Of a stretch of 64,000 bases of DNA, positions 12,253 through 23,070 are shown in pieces. The stretch's first letter is position 1, and every line of letters begins with the position of its first letter. This DNA comes from Micropterix aruncella. Taxonomy: Eukaryota > Arthropoda > Insecta > Lepidoptera > Micropterigidae. The DNA lies in the NCBI GenBank assembly GCA_944548615.1, contig OX155963.1:28413659-28477658 (forward strand). The letters are read 5' to 3'. Below the pieces are notes generated by a model. It made no database searches. It was not told the origin of the DNA and worked only from the letters and a program-made list of their open reading frames with translations. The position numbers were made by a program, and so were the translations under genes.

Positions 12253-13114
12253 GTATTCTTTCAGATCCCGATTTTTAAAATACCAACCCAGTGTAAATTT
12301 ACAAATCTATAAATTGATAAATCATCTACGGAGGCTAGAAATCTTTCAAATATTATCAGTCTTTCAGTAAAATTTATCAAACTTAAAAAAAAAGAAGAAG
12401 TCCGCTGAGAAACAACTAAGTGATTTTATGCCGAATAGGCTGTGAAAGGTTTTAACTTTTCTAGCGTTCTTCAACTCTTTGACTCTAAAGTTAACAGGTG
12501 GTTTATAATTTCTAATATCATCAAGGGAAAAGCTTTGTTACCAAATTTTGTCTAAGGATACTTATATTTTTTAAATTTTAATTATTACAATAACTTTTTT
12601 TCATGCTTATACATAAATAAAATTTATGATTGGGAAATATTGAGAACATCCTATGGTGAAATCAGTTTATCTGTATACCTAACTAGGTCTACGACCCGTA
12701 TCTAAGGATTCGGATTTTGTTATCGGTGATTCTTTGGATGTTATGATAAATCTAACTTAGATGATGCTAAATACATCTTACTTATGATGCTAGATAGATC
12801 TTACTTAGATATCTTATAACAAATACGAAATCGGTTGTTTATACTATTTAAAAATAATAATTAGTATAATTTAGTTTATTTCGTAGTAGCCTAGCGTATT
12901 TTACTCAATTTTATCAAATAATTCGAAGATATATTCGACAATATATGTATAAATATACATAGATTAATATTTTGTTAGTTACTATTTTTAACACGCTTTT
13001 ATTAGGTCGACCTGTATGTAACTACGTAATGGAATCTAAGGTAACTAATTTAACCATCTTCCAAGGATCGTAGCGTCATGAAAATTAGCAGCTCTATGTA
13101 GTTCTGATCACAAT
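12253..13114. other. AT-rich, no gene seen
   Basis: No convincing coding frame, element end or RNA gene. Possibly intronic sequence of the candidate host gene. Confidence 0.4.
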
Positions 13115-13537
13115 TCAATAATATGGCACTGTCGAACTGATCTGATGATGGAGTCGGAAGATATGAACTGGAACTTCATGATGGAACATCTTGTCATAGT
13201 TGTGTTTGAACTTGTTAGAAAAGTCTTGGAATGAACTTTGACCACGATTAGGTTTCAAGGTCTGATGATGAAGCCGGAAGATAGGCACTGGCATTTTATG
13301 ATGGAATATCGTATCATAGCCGTGTTTGGACTTGCTAGAAAGGTCTTGTAATGCACTTTGACCACGATTAAGTTTCAAGGCCAGATGATGAAGCCGGAAG
13401 ACGGGAACTGGCATTCCATGATGGAATATCGTATGATAGTCGTGTTTACACTTGTGAGAAAGTTCACGTAATGGACTTTTAACACGATCAGGTTTCAAGG
13501 TTATACCTAACAAACCTTTTTTGGTTTTTACGTGCAT
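13115..13537 (-). repeat. 120-bp tandem repeat, three units
   Basis: Unit starts at 13141, 13261 and 13381 (GATGATGAAGCCGGAAGA) are exactly 120 bp apart. Because the period is a multiple of three, the minus strand is open for 140 codons and yields a 40-residue repeat (HHKMPVPIFRLHHQ-like). This is a consequence of the period, not evidence for a gene. Related units occur at 49790-49868 and 50180-50378; similar tandem modules occur in RTE-type LINE 3' UTRs. Confidence 0.8.
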
Positions 13538-13639
13538 TTATGAAAGCGTGTTTTTAGTGTTTTTTTTTAATATTAATTTATTTTTCGCTCTCTAGGTAAT
13601 TTAATGTGAAATTGTATAAGTCTTCAAGTGAGAATATAA

Positions 13640-14060
13640 AAATATGAAAAAAATGTGAGAATATAGTGTCGAGCCATGCACTGCTTTGTTAGATTGCAGT
13701 TTGACTCTTTCCACTTATTTGCCAACTTAAGTATCACTGTATGATCTGCAAATGCCTTTATTTTACCATTTATCGGAAAATAAAGACTGCATAAATCTCT
13801 TTTATAAAATAGAAACAATAAGGGTCCAAGACACTGCCTTGAGGGACACCGAAAGGACATCAAATGGCGTGTTTTGTTCATCGCGTATCAAAGTTGTTTG
13901 CGTTCTTCCTTCAAGGTAGCTTTGGAACCATTGCAATGATATATTCATTATCCCATAATGTTCCAGTTCCTTAATTAATACAATATGTAACACCGCGTCA
14001 AAAACTACCGATAAATCTAAAAATATTGCTAGACTGATCCTTATCTAGGTTTTCAACGAC
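13640..14060 (-). pseudogene. LINE reverse transcriptase remnant
   Basis: Two overlapping minus-strand frames give fragments of one RT domain: FLDLS-like then LIKELEHYGI and WFQSYLEGRTQ (finger/palm region) from 14040 to 13870, then in another frame QCLGPLLFLFY (from GxVLGPLLF) and FADHTVI, where the catalytic FADD has become FADH. At least one frameshift and a damaged active site show it is dead. Jockey/CR1-like by motif spacing; no ends found. Confidence 0.75.
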
Positions 14061-14379
14061 TTATTGTGTATAGTGCTCCATTAGTTCTTCTAAACCCAAA
14101 TTTGTAACTGTATAGATGATCCTCGTCCTCTAATTGCGCGATCAATCGCTTTTTGCCAATTTTCCCCACTATTTTTGACATTTCCAATGTTATTTTAATC
14201 TCTACTCTTTTGTATCGGTCGAATTTTCTCATACTATATTTTGCGAAATCACTTCACTTATGAAGCTACTATTAGTTGCATGCTTCCAAAGTACAATAAG
14301 TATTATTGGCGTGAGTATTTCCTAATTTACTTTTTTTTTAAATTGTTTTCTTCGTGAATGTCAGGCTTTCTTCGTGAAT

Positions 14380-14739
14380 ATCTTTTAAATATATCATTTC
14401 CTATCCTATTTTGATCGATTTTCTTTTCGACTTTTCGACTTTTTGAAATTTTACACAATCGCACGGAATAAATAACAGTTATGGATGGCGCAGCTGTCAA
14501 ACAATAGGATCGCCTCGAACGCCATCTATTGAAAGTGGCCCATTTCCCAACATGACCAATTTAGATTTGTTCGATTTTCAGTTGTTATTTTTAATTTTTC
14601 CTAAATAATTTTTTTTTGTAAACCACCTCTGAATCAAGGCAAACAAAACAAAAAAATAATAATTCAAATCGCTCGAGTCATTTCCGAGATCCTGCGAGAC
14701 TAACGCACGGCGATAAATTTTTATATATTTACAGGGGAA
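14380..14739 (-). mobile_element. Helitron fragment, reverse orientation
   Basis: Complement of the Helitron at 43774-44352: GCGAGACTAACGCACGGCGA, GTCATTTCCGAGATCCTGCG, AAACCACCTCTGAATCAAG and the TCGACTTTTCGACTTTTTGA run appear in reverse order. The 5' end lies near 14739; the 3' end with the CTAG terminus is missing. Confidence 0.75.
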
Positions 14740-15524
14740 GGGTTAAAATATACGTCCGGTCCCGTCTTCATCACGATTTTTTTTTAGCGCGTTCAGAATA
14801 CTGTACCTCCTGTTGATAGGCCGGTAAAGTAATACACGTACATTAGCAAATTTCTATATGTTTTAAAATATGAGTGAAGTTGAGTATTATTTGGGTCTTT
14901 CCTAGTATATTAATGGATTTTGCCCCTTCTCCGCAGGCAGACTAACAATCCGTTTGTTATCCAGGGAGTTAGTTTTTTATCGTACTATCTTTCCAGATTT
15001 CTCGTATTTTTTTTGTCATTGAAATTGCAATCCGTAACTATCATGAAGTAGGTTACAGTTTTTGATTAGTATTTACTATAATGTGGTTAATACAACTCTT
15101 GTGGTGGCCGTTGACTCTTATCGGTATACGTATCTATGGCAGCATGAAATCCATGCTACGTGTTTGCGTAAATGTGTTTGTTTACATCGTACCTTGGGTC
15201 GTTGGATACCTAAATATATACGAGAACTTGGATACGTAGACATACACGAAAACGTATAATAATATACTAATATAAGAGAACAGAGATGATCCTTACAGGA
15301 AATGCCTTTGCCTATTACTGGCCTTTAAACATAAAACATAATGTCTTCATTCGCTTCATTTATGACATAAGAAATTATTACCTTATTACGAAGTTCAGAC
15401 AGAGACTTCACTGGCAGACGACCCGAGAAAGGAGGTATAAGAGAGTCCTCGGTTTGCTCTTCAGAATCATGGACGGGCTGCTACGAACTATCTCTTAAAG
15501 TAGGTTCAATGTTCAATTCCCGTG
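14740..15524. other. No gene recognised
   Basis: Begins with a GCGCGTTCAGAATACT segment like that at 11660, then sequence with short open frames (15062-15259, 15286-15498) whose translations I do not recognise. Confidence 0.3.
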
Positions 15525-16045
15525 AGCTGTCACTGGTGCCCTCTGAGATAACTTGGGTTGTCGACTACAGCGGGCGAGCCCGTCACCTCAGGAAGTTTTA
15601 AGGATTAGTCGTTCTATCTCCCTGGAGTGAACGTAGAAGATTTGGGGACGAAAACAGTTTACCGTCTAGCTACGTCACAAGCCCGTAAGAGGCGAACGAG
15701 TTAACCGCGAGATGTGTTACTGCGTTAACATTCCTGGTGTGTTACGCCAGGAATGTTACTTCCAATTGTGACCAGATTACTCCGGTCTCTCGATTGGTTA
15801 CGAGTTCGAGGTCGCTTGCGCGGTCCTCTCCCTTACGAAACGGTGAAACGGTGTATACCGAATCTATCGCGGACCACAGCGTCCTTTGCCCGGCTGTTCA
15901 CCCAGGATCGGATGGCCGATGGTCGTTTCAAGAGCAGTCGCCGTAAGGTCCGCAACCACCCCCGCTGTATAGGAAACAGTACTGCTTCCAGACTCCCCCG
16001 ACTGTTAGTCAGAGTGCACAGTCGATTGGCTGAGATCTGAGATCT
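15525..16045 (+). repeat. Family A repeat copy
   Basis: Carries the start block (CGACTACAGCGGGCGAGCCC), the GTAGAAGATTTGGGGACGA block, GAGGTCGCTTGCGCG, ATCGCGGACC and AGAGTGCACAGTCGATTGGC. The central part is shortened relative to 8670-9400 and the extreme 3' blocks are absent. Confidence 0.75.
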
Positions 16046-16960
16046 AAATACAACCTACTGCACTGAGTCCTCGGTCACAGTATTGATTTCTACTCGCACT
16101 CCTTTTACGTACGTATGTATATATGGAGCCCGTATCAGGAATGCTTTACTTACACATATAAGGACAGCACCGATTTGAAAATTGTCCGTATGAAAGAGGT
16201 GTAAGATAATACATGTTGTCTACGTATCATCGATGTAGTTATACCATATTATCGTAGCTATAAATCAAGTAAACAAGAAACCACAACAAATAGACACTGG
16301 AGAGACTCCCTTGACGGTTGTTTTGAGGCTAGGATGATGTACGACGAGCGAAGCCAACGGATGGCCCGTAATAACGGATGACAAATGATATCAGTGAGAC
16401 AGCAGCGCCTATGTTAGGGTGTCGGCTTTATCGAACGCAGAATTTCATCGCCTGAAACTTAAAGGGGTGAATTTGACTTTTTGCCTTTACTGTACTCAAG
16501 GCGTTAATTAATCAAGATCAGATTTTTTTTTTCAAAATAAAACTTTTAGTTAATAGTCGGGGAGCTTGTGTGTTTTTACGTAACTGATGTTCCCAGTCAC
16601 CAAACGTCGATAGGATTATTCAGTGACTAATTTTAAATAGCAGACATGTAAATTGTAGAGGGGGGGGGGGGGGGATCCGGTGGGTTGAGCTGGAAAATGC
16701 TTTTGATAATACAAATGTGCTGCACTTTTTTTAGCACTACTGAAAATCGTTTTACTCTGCAATAAAAATAATCTAGATGATCTATAGGTATGGCAAACGT
16801 GTCTGGTACAGGAAAAACCAAAAAAATGGTGGCCCGTTTTTACAGATCAGAAAATTGGTCATATGATACTTAACATTATCAGAACTAGAGCCTAGGATAA
16901 CATCTGATTATAATGTGCGATCGCTAAAGTCTTGTCAGACTCCTAATCTATTAATGCGTG
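16046..16960. other. No gene seen; contains a 15-bp G run
   Basis: No coding frame or element could be assigned. A homopolymer of 15 G lies at 16660-16674. Confidence 0.4.
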
Positions 16961-17010
16961 GCAGAGTGACGCGCATTAAACAGGTCTGACGCGCATTAAA
17001 TGAGTGACGC
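16961..17010 (+). repeat. Short direct repeats, TGACGCGCATTAAA
   Basis: Three closely spaced copies of a GTGACGCGCAT(T/A)AAA word. Too short to classify. Confidence 0.6.
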
Positions 17011-17509
17011 GCATAAAACAGTGCGCACTTCCACAAATTTTACTAGAGTCTGGCAAGGCTTTAGTTATTATGAACATCAGCCCGGTATGTTTTTTTGTGG
17101 AATTATAGGACCAATTATCCTGTACAAAAAAATAAAGACAGTGAAAATGAGAGTAATGACTTTTTATTTTTGTGTAATTTCTAGATACTGGCAGACACAT
17201 TCCGGGATTTCTTAAAGTAGCCAGACTTCTATCCAACGATAATCTGTGATAATATCAATTTGTATTACATGGTTTAAACGCGTAAAAATAAGGGCAACTT
17301 ATTCGTAAATAATATCGTTTTTTTCAGTTTTGGTAATTATTGAACGAAAAAATCGATGTCACCCACCCATCGCTTAGTCCTTTCCAGACTCGGAATTTCT
17401 CGATTAGCATCAATAATAGACTAGATTTAATTACTTTCACAAATTAGGAAAGTAATTCATAAAAATATTCACTACCTCCCCGACTATAAGTAAGTAGGTA
17501 GGTTACAAG
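17011..17509. other. No gene recognised
   Basis: A small frame at 17000-17215 has no recognisable similarity. Nothing else is apparent before the pogo element. Confidence 0.35.
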
Positions 17510-17520
17510 TAGGGGAGCGA

Positions 17521-17886
17521 GGGGCTTGTTGTAACAGGGGTAAGTAGTAACAGTGATTTTTCACCAGGAACTTTTGACTCAATCTTACCTTTATATCGCG
17601 CCTCATAATATCGTCATAGCCAGAGTCCAGCCAGACGCGGCGCAGTGAGCGGACACAAGTACGTGCTTCATTTCTACCAGGTAATGTAAAATTATACACT
17701 CGTAAAATTTGATTGGCGTTATTAGTATTGACTAATTTGAAAGATTCTGTGTTTTATTTATTGTGTAACAGTTTTAAACATCACTAAGTTGATTAAATAG
17801 TTACCTTTATAAATGTTCAGAATTATACTCTGGGGTTAGTTGTAACAAAATATTGGGGCAAGTTGTAACATGTTACAACTTGCCCC
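17521..17886. promoter_or_regulatory. Left subterminal transposase-binding-like motif array
   Basis: The 16-bp word GGGGCTTGTTGTAACA or a variant occurs at 17521-17536, 17537-17552, 17832-17847 and 17855-17870 (plus) and 17871-17886 (minus). The last two abut to form a perfect 32-bp palindrome. Right-end partners are at 19242-19257, 19264-19279 and 19462-19477 (minus) and 19286-19301 (plus). Repeated subterminal words of this kind are usually transposase-binding sites; that role is inferred here. Confidence 0.7.
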
Positions 17887-17943
17887 CGACTTATCAATAA
17901 CGGTTTCTTAGCAACCTTGTAATTTCATTTTTTTTCTTCCAGA

Positions 17944-18405
17944 ATGAGAGAGTATAAGAGAAAGTCAGAGTGGGCAACACAAAGCCAAGAGGTGTATGAG
18001 TTAGCTGCAGCTGAAGTTTTAGAAAACAACTGTAGTATTTGGAAAATGAGTCAGAATTTCGGCCTATGTCACGTACCTCTTTACAGATACATTAAGAAAA
18101 AGAAATATGGATGCCATAATCCAGGGAAGACGATGACTATTTATGATATCCCAGGTATATTTAAGGAGTCATTACCGCTCGCCTTAAACCCTGCTAATAT
18201 TACGAATGGATTTAAAGCTTCAGGTTTATGGCCTTTGAATGCTGATATTTTCCAAGACAGTGACTTTGCGCCATCTTATGTCACCGACCGTCCAGATCCT
18301 ACTGAAGAACCCGAAAATGCTGTAAATGTAACTGAAAATTTAACTTGTCGTCTCGAAAATTTAACGTTTTCTCGAAAACCCAGAACTATTAGATTCTGCC
18401 CTTGA
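17944..18405 (+). pseudogene. pogo/Tigger transposase, N- and C-terminal parts fused by deletion
   Basis: The 153-codon frame starts MREYKRK at the first ATG after a T-rich run ending TTCCAG, so it may follow a splice acceptor. Residues about 20-60 (EVLENNCSIWKMSQNFG, VPLYRYI) form the psq/CENP-B type helix-turn-helix that binds the inverted repeats. After residue about 60 the protein jumps to KTMTIYDIPGI, GFKASGLWPLN and FAPSYVTDRP, which in intact relatives lie after the DDE catalytic domain. The roughly 300-400-residue catalytic core is therefore missing and the product cannot catalyse transposition, though it might still bind DNA. Confidence 0.85.
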
Positions 18406-18406
18406 A

Positions 18407-18990
18407 TTGGATATTAGCACCACGGAAATTGTTACATCAAAACTGCGAATGAACCAACTCCAAGTTGCTCAAGTGTACAAAATTTTTTTTCGCCATCGCC
18501 TTTACCAAAGGCGCCACCGCGGAAAAAAACACAACAACATACACAAAAGAAAATCTACTGTTTTGACAGATATTCCTGAAAAGGAAGCTTTACGAATGGA
18601 ATATGAAGACAAGATGAAGAAAAAACAGAATAAAAGACGATAAAGATAGGGGCAAAGGAAAGGAGAAGGGGAAAGGCAAAGGTAAATCAACGAAAAATAG
18701 AAATGAAGTGGAAAGAGTTAAAAAAAAGGGTTTTTTGTTCAGATTCAGAATCTCAGACTGAAGAGTGGTATTGTCTAGTTTGTAATAAAGCTTATAAAGA
18801 TTCAAATAAATGCGATTGGGTAGAATGTATTGTTTGCAAGATGTGGGCACATGAAGGATGTGTCACAGGAGACACATTTTTTTTGTTTGTATCAATTGTA
18901 ACTCAGATGAGGATTCAATTTAATCATAAAGAAACTTATCCAAAAGTTTATTATTGTATACGATACTTTATAAGATGTAAGGTATAAGAA
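18407..18990 (+). pseudogene. pogo-family C-terminal region with PHD-like zinc finger
   Basis: Continuation of the transposase in shifted frames. 18407-18643 encodes a basic segment (RHRLYQRRHRGKK, later KEALRMEYEDKMKKKQNKRR). 18703-18987 encodes YCLVCNKAY, CDWVECIVCKMWAHEGC, a Cys4-His-Cys pattern typical of the PHD-like finger at the C-terminus of some insect and other animal pogo/Tigger-like proteins. Frame changes between the pieces show decay. Confidence 0.75.
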
Positions 18991-19488
18991 AGAGATAATT
19001 ACTAGATTTAATTTAGAGTTACATAATTTCATTTACTGTTATTTTAAAGTGCCATGTTGATTATAAGTATTGTCTTACGAAATAAGATATATAGGTAATA
19101 ACAAATCTTTTAAATAGATAAAAACTAAATTTCAGTTATTTATTTGATAAAGATTACATGCTAAGTATAGAAAAAGTTTATTTTGTTTCTAACGAACAAA
19201 TAATAAATAGTCAAAGGTGTCGTATTTTCGTTTTTTATTATTGTTACTACTTGCCCCAATAGATGTTACAACAAACCCCAGCATGGGGGTAAATTGTAAC
19301 ATCCCGCTTTCTTTATATAAATATTTATTGTGAAATAATTAGTTATAGTTTTCGTATTTTGTTTACTTGATTTAAAAGAAGAAGAGTTAAAGTATCAATT
19401 GATATTTAATTAGTGGTAATTTAACCGATAGATCTGAAGATATATAAGTTTTTCTAAAAATTGTTACAACAAGCCCCTCCCTCCCCTA

Positions 19489-20356
19489 CTGGATATCTCA
19501 AAAGAAAGTTTATATTTGTTTACTGCGTAAACACAACGAATCCAAGGGGCGCGGGGGGTACGTCAATCGGTAGCCTGGCTCTTGGAAATTCAGTCGCTAT
19601 GGAGCGCTTCTCGGGAGCGGACCGCGGGTTGGACGTGCGAGAGTTTTACAAAAACAGTGATTCGGCGACTGTAGCGCGTAGAAGATTCTGCAATATTCGA
19701 GGTTATCGACAAATAAATGATGCTCCAAGCATACCCCTTATTCGAAAATGGATCAAAAATTTTAAAGAGACCGGTACAACATTGGAAAAACCAAAATCTG
19801 GGCGACCAAGGTCATCAAGAACGGTATAAAACGTGGAGAGTGTTATACTGTTCGTGACGATCCTAACCTTTCAATTCGTAAGCGCACAAGTACTTTAAAT
19901 GTGCATAAATCATCATTACACTGTCTTTTGCACAAAGACTTAAAGCTGCACCCCTATAAAATTCAATTGGTGCAAGAATTAAAGCCCCAGGCGATTGAGC
20001 TCTGTCAAAGTTTAACAACATCTTGTTTTCGGATGAACCTCATTTTTAAATAAGCAGAACTGCCGCTACTGGAGTGCAACGAATCCGAAGCACAAGCATC
20101 AGAAACCCCTTCATTCGCCTAAAGTGACCGTATGGGCTACGATGTCGGCGCGAGGAATTGCCGAGCCTTCAAAGGAAATTTTACTGTTTGACTAAATGAG
20201 TGCCGCGAACGCGAGGGTTTACATTTGGACGGTTTTATTTTAAAGAAATAAATTTCAAATTATGTACTTTAATAATTAATAAACATTTTTTCGATAGATG
20301 GCTTACTTTTTTTGTAATCGGTCCACTAAATATAAACTTTCTTTTGAGACACCTTG
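19489..20356 (+). mobile_element. mariner element, decayed
   Basis: Left end CTGGATATCTCAAAAGAAAG and right end (complement) CAAGGTGTCTCAAAAGAAAG, both continuing TTTATATTT, flanked by TA at 19487-19488 and 20357-20358. Its left TA is the same dinucleotide that ends the pogo element. About 870 bp, shorter than the usual 1.2-1.3 kb, with internal loss. Confidence 0.88.
19599..20215 (+). pseudogene. mariner transposase pseudogene
   Basis: From the ATG at 19599 the frame gives ERFSGADRGLDVREFYKNSD, then RWIKNF-like and KPKSGRPRS, the paired helix-turn-helix DNA-binding region of mariner transposases, then closes at 19829. Later pieces in other frames include SIRKRTS, LLHKDLKLHPYKIQLVQELK and a damaged YWSA..N...KPLHSPKVTVW block. 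Part of the DD34D catalytic core is lost through deletion and frameshifts. Confidence 0.85.
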
Positions 20357-20550
20357 TATAATCTTTACAATTATACTAGGGCGATCAATATTATATCTAA
20401 TAAAAACTATTGCAAATCGAAAGTATTCTATTTTTATTTTTTAATATAGTCTCATCGGTACACTTCTTGGCTAATTTTAACATCCTTTTCAACAAAACAA
20501 GGGGAGTTTTGCCTGTAGCTCAAATGCCATCCCGAATCATAACAGAGAAA

Positions 20551-20720
20551 CACACGACCCGGTGGCATAGTGGTTAGGTCGCGGATAGGTCGTAGATTCA
20601 ATTCCCGTCTCGGTCAGTTACTAACTTAAAAAATGAAATTACCAAAAAATTATAAAAAATGACTTTGATCGTTCTTCCCTGTAACCTTTCATTTATTGAT
20701 AAAATATTGAAATATTTGTA
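20551..20720 (+). mobile_element. tRNA-derived SINE, partial
   Basis: Has an A-box-like TGGCATAGTGGTTAGGTCG and a B-box-like GTAGATTCAATTCCCGTC spaced as in a tRNA head, followed by a CGGTCAG stretch and AT-rich tail. It is a SINE head, not a tRNA gene: no cloverleaf is maintained. Less similar to the two SINEs at 37.3 and 49.9 kb than these are to each other. Confidence 0.6.
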
Positions 20721-21140
20721 ATTTACTTTTATATTGAATGAGCGCTGCCATTACACTTATACCCCCCCCCCCTTCACTCCCCCCTCCACCCCCTCTTCCC
20801 GTTAGAATTACTTCCTCAGCTGGTTGGTTTTTATTATTTCAATGTATGTTTCCCTGATTTGCAGTCCAGATGTCGCAGCTTCCGACCCTCGCCGGCGCCG
20901 CCAATTTATATTCCGCGATTTTTATTTGCACACCGAGCGCGTTTTATCGACCGCCATTTTCTATTCCGGACAAGGTAAATATTTGCCCCCACATTTTCCC
21001 GCCTTTTTTCCTTTTCCGCCGTCGAAGCGGAGCCGGAAATAAACGACGCACAGTTCAACATAAGTTGTATCACTTGTATTTACATCTGCGATCAAAGGTT
21101 CGCCCTTTCATTGCTCCTTTTATAGACTATATAGTGGTAC
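20721..21140. other. C-rich patch and no recognised gene
   Basis: A pyrimidine-rich stretch with C runs at 20761-20810. Two overlapping frames across 20824-21265 have no recognisable product. Confidence 0.35.
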
Positions 21141-21600
21141 TGTGGAGTTGTCAACTACTACGGGCGAACCCGCCACCCCAGGAAGTTATTACGATATTAT
21201 ATCGTTCTTTCAACCGTGGCGTGAACGCAAAGACTTATGGACAACACAGTCCGCCTTTTAACTAAGCCAACACGCCCGTGAGAGTGTAGCGCCTTACCGC
21301 GTGTGAACCCAGCGGGCCGACCTCCCGCTCTCACTACCAGATTTAGCCAGATTTCATTTTGTCATCCATTTTGGTCACGGATTCGAGGTCGCTTGCGCGG
21401 TCTATACCTAACGTTAACGATATCATTCAGTTTGAATATATCGCGGACTGAGGTGCCATTTGCCCGCCATGATCACTCGTGAGCGGGTGGCCAACGAATC
21501 GTTTCAAAAATAGATGACGTCGGGTCGACATTTACAATCGATATCATAGGAAACATACATCTCCAGCCCTCCATGGTTAATCGCTGGATTGGCGGCGTGT
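21141..21600 (+). repeat. Family A repeat copy
   Basis: Start block GTCAACTACTACGGGCGAAC, then GAGGTCGCTTGCGCGGTC and ATCGCGGACTGAGG; truncated before the 3' blocks and followed closely by a second copy in the same orientation. Confidence 0.75.
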
Positions 21601-21619
21601 CTATCAAACCGGACACTTG

Positions 21620-22300
21620 GAGGTGTCGACTACAACGGGCGAACCCATCACTCCAGGAAGTTTTAACGATAATAATCATTCTGTCTTCCGTGAGGTGACC
21701 GTAGAAGACTTGGGGACGATACAAACCTGCCGTCCAGCAAAGCCAACATGTCCGCCTTGCGGCGGATATGTTGCGGACACCGGGAAGGTGACCAAGCGGG
21801 CAGCCTTGCCCCCTGACTACTAGTTTTGCACGATATCTTCGTCTGCATCAGGATACCTCCGACCTCCCGACTGGTTACGGGGTTGAAGTCGCTTGCGCAG
21901 CCTCTACCTGTTGTAGCTCAGCGGTAATTGTGTGTGAATTTCCAGTCGTACCACCCGGAATCGAGTAGCCAATAGGTAATTTCCAGAGTAGCATGAAAAC
22001 AGCTCAACCTTCGCTGTTTAGGAAACAGTATATTTCCATAGTCTCCAGCCGCCTTTGGCAATCAATCAAATTGCACAATCGATTGCCTGACAACGTACGG
22101 TGCGCAAATCGACCAGTGGCGCTGGAAAGCAATCCCTCGGGCGATATCCGAATCCGCGATATTCTGACCCTCCGGCTACAGGGTTAGGTTACATCCGTGG
22201 CAGAAGCTCATAACAGCCCTGGCAGGTTAAGTCTCTTTTGGAGGAGGCTACCAGATAGGAGATGAACCGTGAGTTGCGCAGGCCAGATGACATAAATTTA
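21620..22300 (+). repeat. Family A repeat, near full-length
   Basis: Start GTCGACTACAACGGGCGAAC at about 21627, with the GTAGAAGACTTGGGGACGAT, CCCCCTGACTACTAG, GAAGTCGCTTGCGCAG, GGAAACAGTATATTTCC and GATAGGAGATGAACCGTGAG blocks in the family order. Lies about 480 bp after the preceding copy, suggesting local duplication. Confidence 0.8.
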
Positions 22301-22861
22301 GCTAACACCACTCTAGCTCCACTATATAGTGGTTACCAAAGTGGGCGGTATAATACCCCTTACAAGAACATAGGCAGCCGGCCCCTGAAAAGAGTATCAC
22401 TGAAGCCGGCAGTAGGTACAAGTATATTGGCGAACGTTGAATTAATATTCTGATAGCCCATAAAATTTCCTGTCAAATGGCGCTAGCTTGCTCCCGATTG
22501 GGAAATTAAATCCCGAAAAATTTGCTCCCTAATTTAAAAAAATGTTTCAAGCTCACAACTTTGTCAGAAAACGGTGAGAAAAGCAGCCGTCAGCGACGAG
22601 AAACACATGTCTGAGTCCTAGCTAAATAATGTATACACCCACCATTGAAACACGTCCGTATATTTTAGAAGCAGGAAAATAAAATCAATAATTAGCGCAC
22701 ATAAATAAAAATGCTCTCTCGTTACCGTTTCATTAATCATACGAAATCGATGATATTTAGTAGTTATTTCGAAATCTCATTAAACGTAACACCTCATTTA
22801 AAGCTCTAATTATTCCTATTGGAAGGAGACCATAGCCTAATTAGGGAGTTTAATTAAATAC
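22301..22861. other. No gene recognised
   Basis: Short AT-rich sequence; if the neighbouring candidate exon is real, its donor-side intron begins at 22861 and runs leftward. Confidence 0.35.
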
Positions 22862-23057
22862 CTTCATTAAGAGCCATCCGCTCATTGTAATAATAATTAT
22901 CATTAGCGCGCAAGTTCCAGTCTGGGTTTTGATAGTCGGAAATTATGTCAAAGCGCTCCAATTTAGGGTAACGACTAGAGCCCAGTGGGGTGGGGTGGTA
23001 GTGAGTTGTGTTGTTGTTGTTCATTGTATGAAAGGGCACATCTACTTTCATTGTAAA
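22862..23057 (-). CDS. Candidate host exon upstream of the TGF-beta-like exon
   Basis: Minus-strand frame of 65 codons plus one base between an acceptor-like CTAACATAG (23058-23066) and a donor GAAG|GTATTT (exon end 22862). It reads MKVDVPFHTM, a short Asn run, then SSRYPKLERFDIISDYQNP, DWNLRANDNYYYNERMALNE. The exon ends one base into a codon (phase 1), exactly what the acceptor at 10440 needs; the join would give a Glu codon. I do not recognise the sequence, but the prodomain region upstream of the conserved block is poorly conserved in TGF-beta ligands. The acceptor polypyrimidine tract is weak. The 12.4 kb between the two exons is transposons and AT-rich sequence. Confidence 0.3.
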
Positions 23058-23070
23058 CTATGTTAGATTG

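Larger units (their letters stand above)
17512..19486 (+). mobile_element. pogo/Tigger-type DNA transposon, internally deleted
   Basis: Terminal inverted repeats GGGGAGCGAGGGGCTTGTTG (left) and GGGGAGGGAGGGGCTTGTTG (right complement), continuing to TAACA, flanked by TA at 17510-17511 and 19487-19488, the target site of the Tc1/mariner/pogo superfamily. Nine copies of a 16-bp GGGG-N6-TTGTAACA-type word lie near the ends, and the encoded protein fragments match pogo-like transposases. About 2 kb, shorter than autonomous relatives because most of the catalytic core is deleted. Confidence 0.9.
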
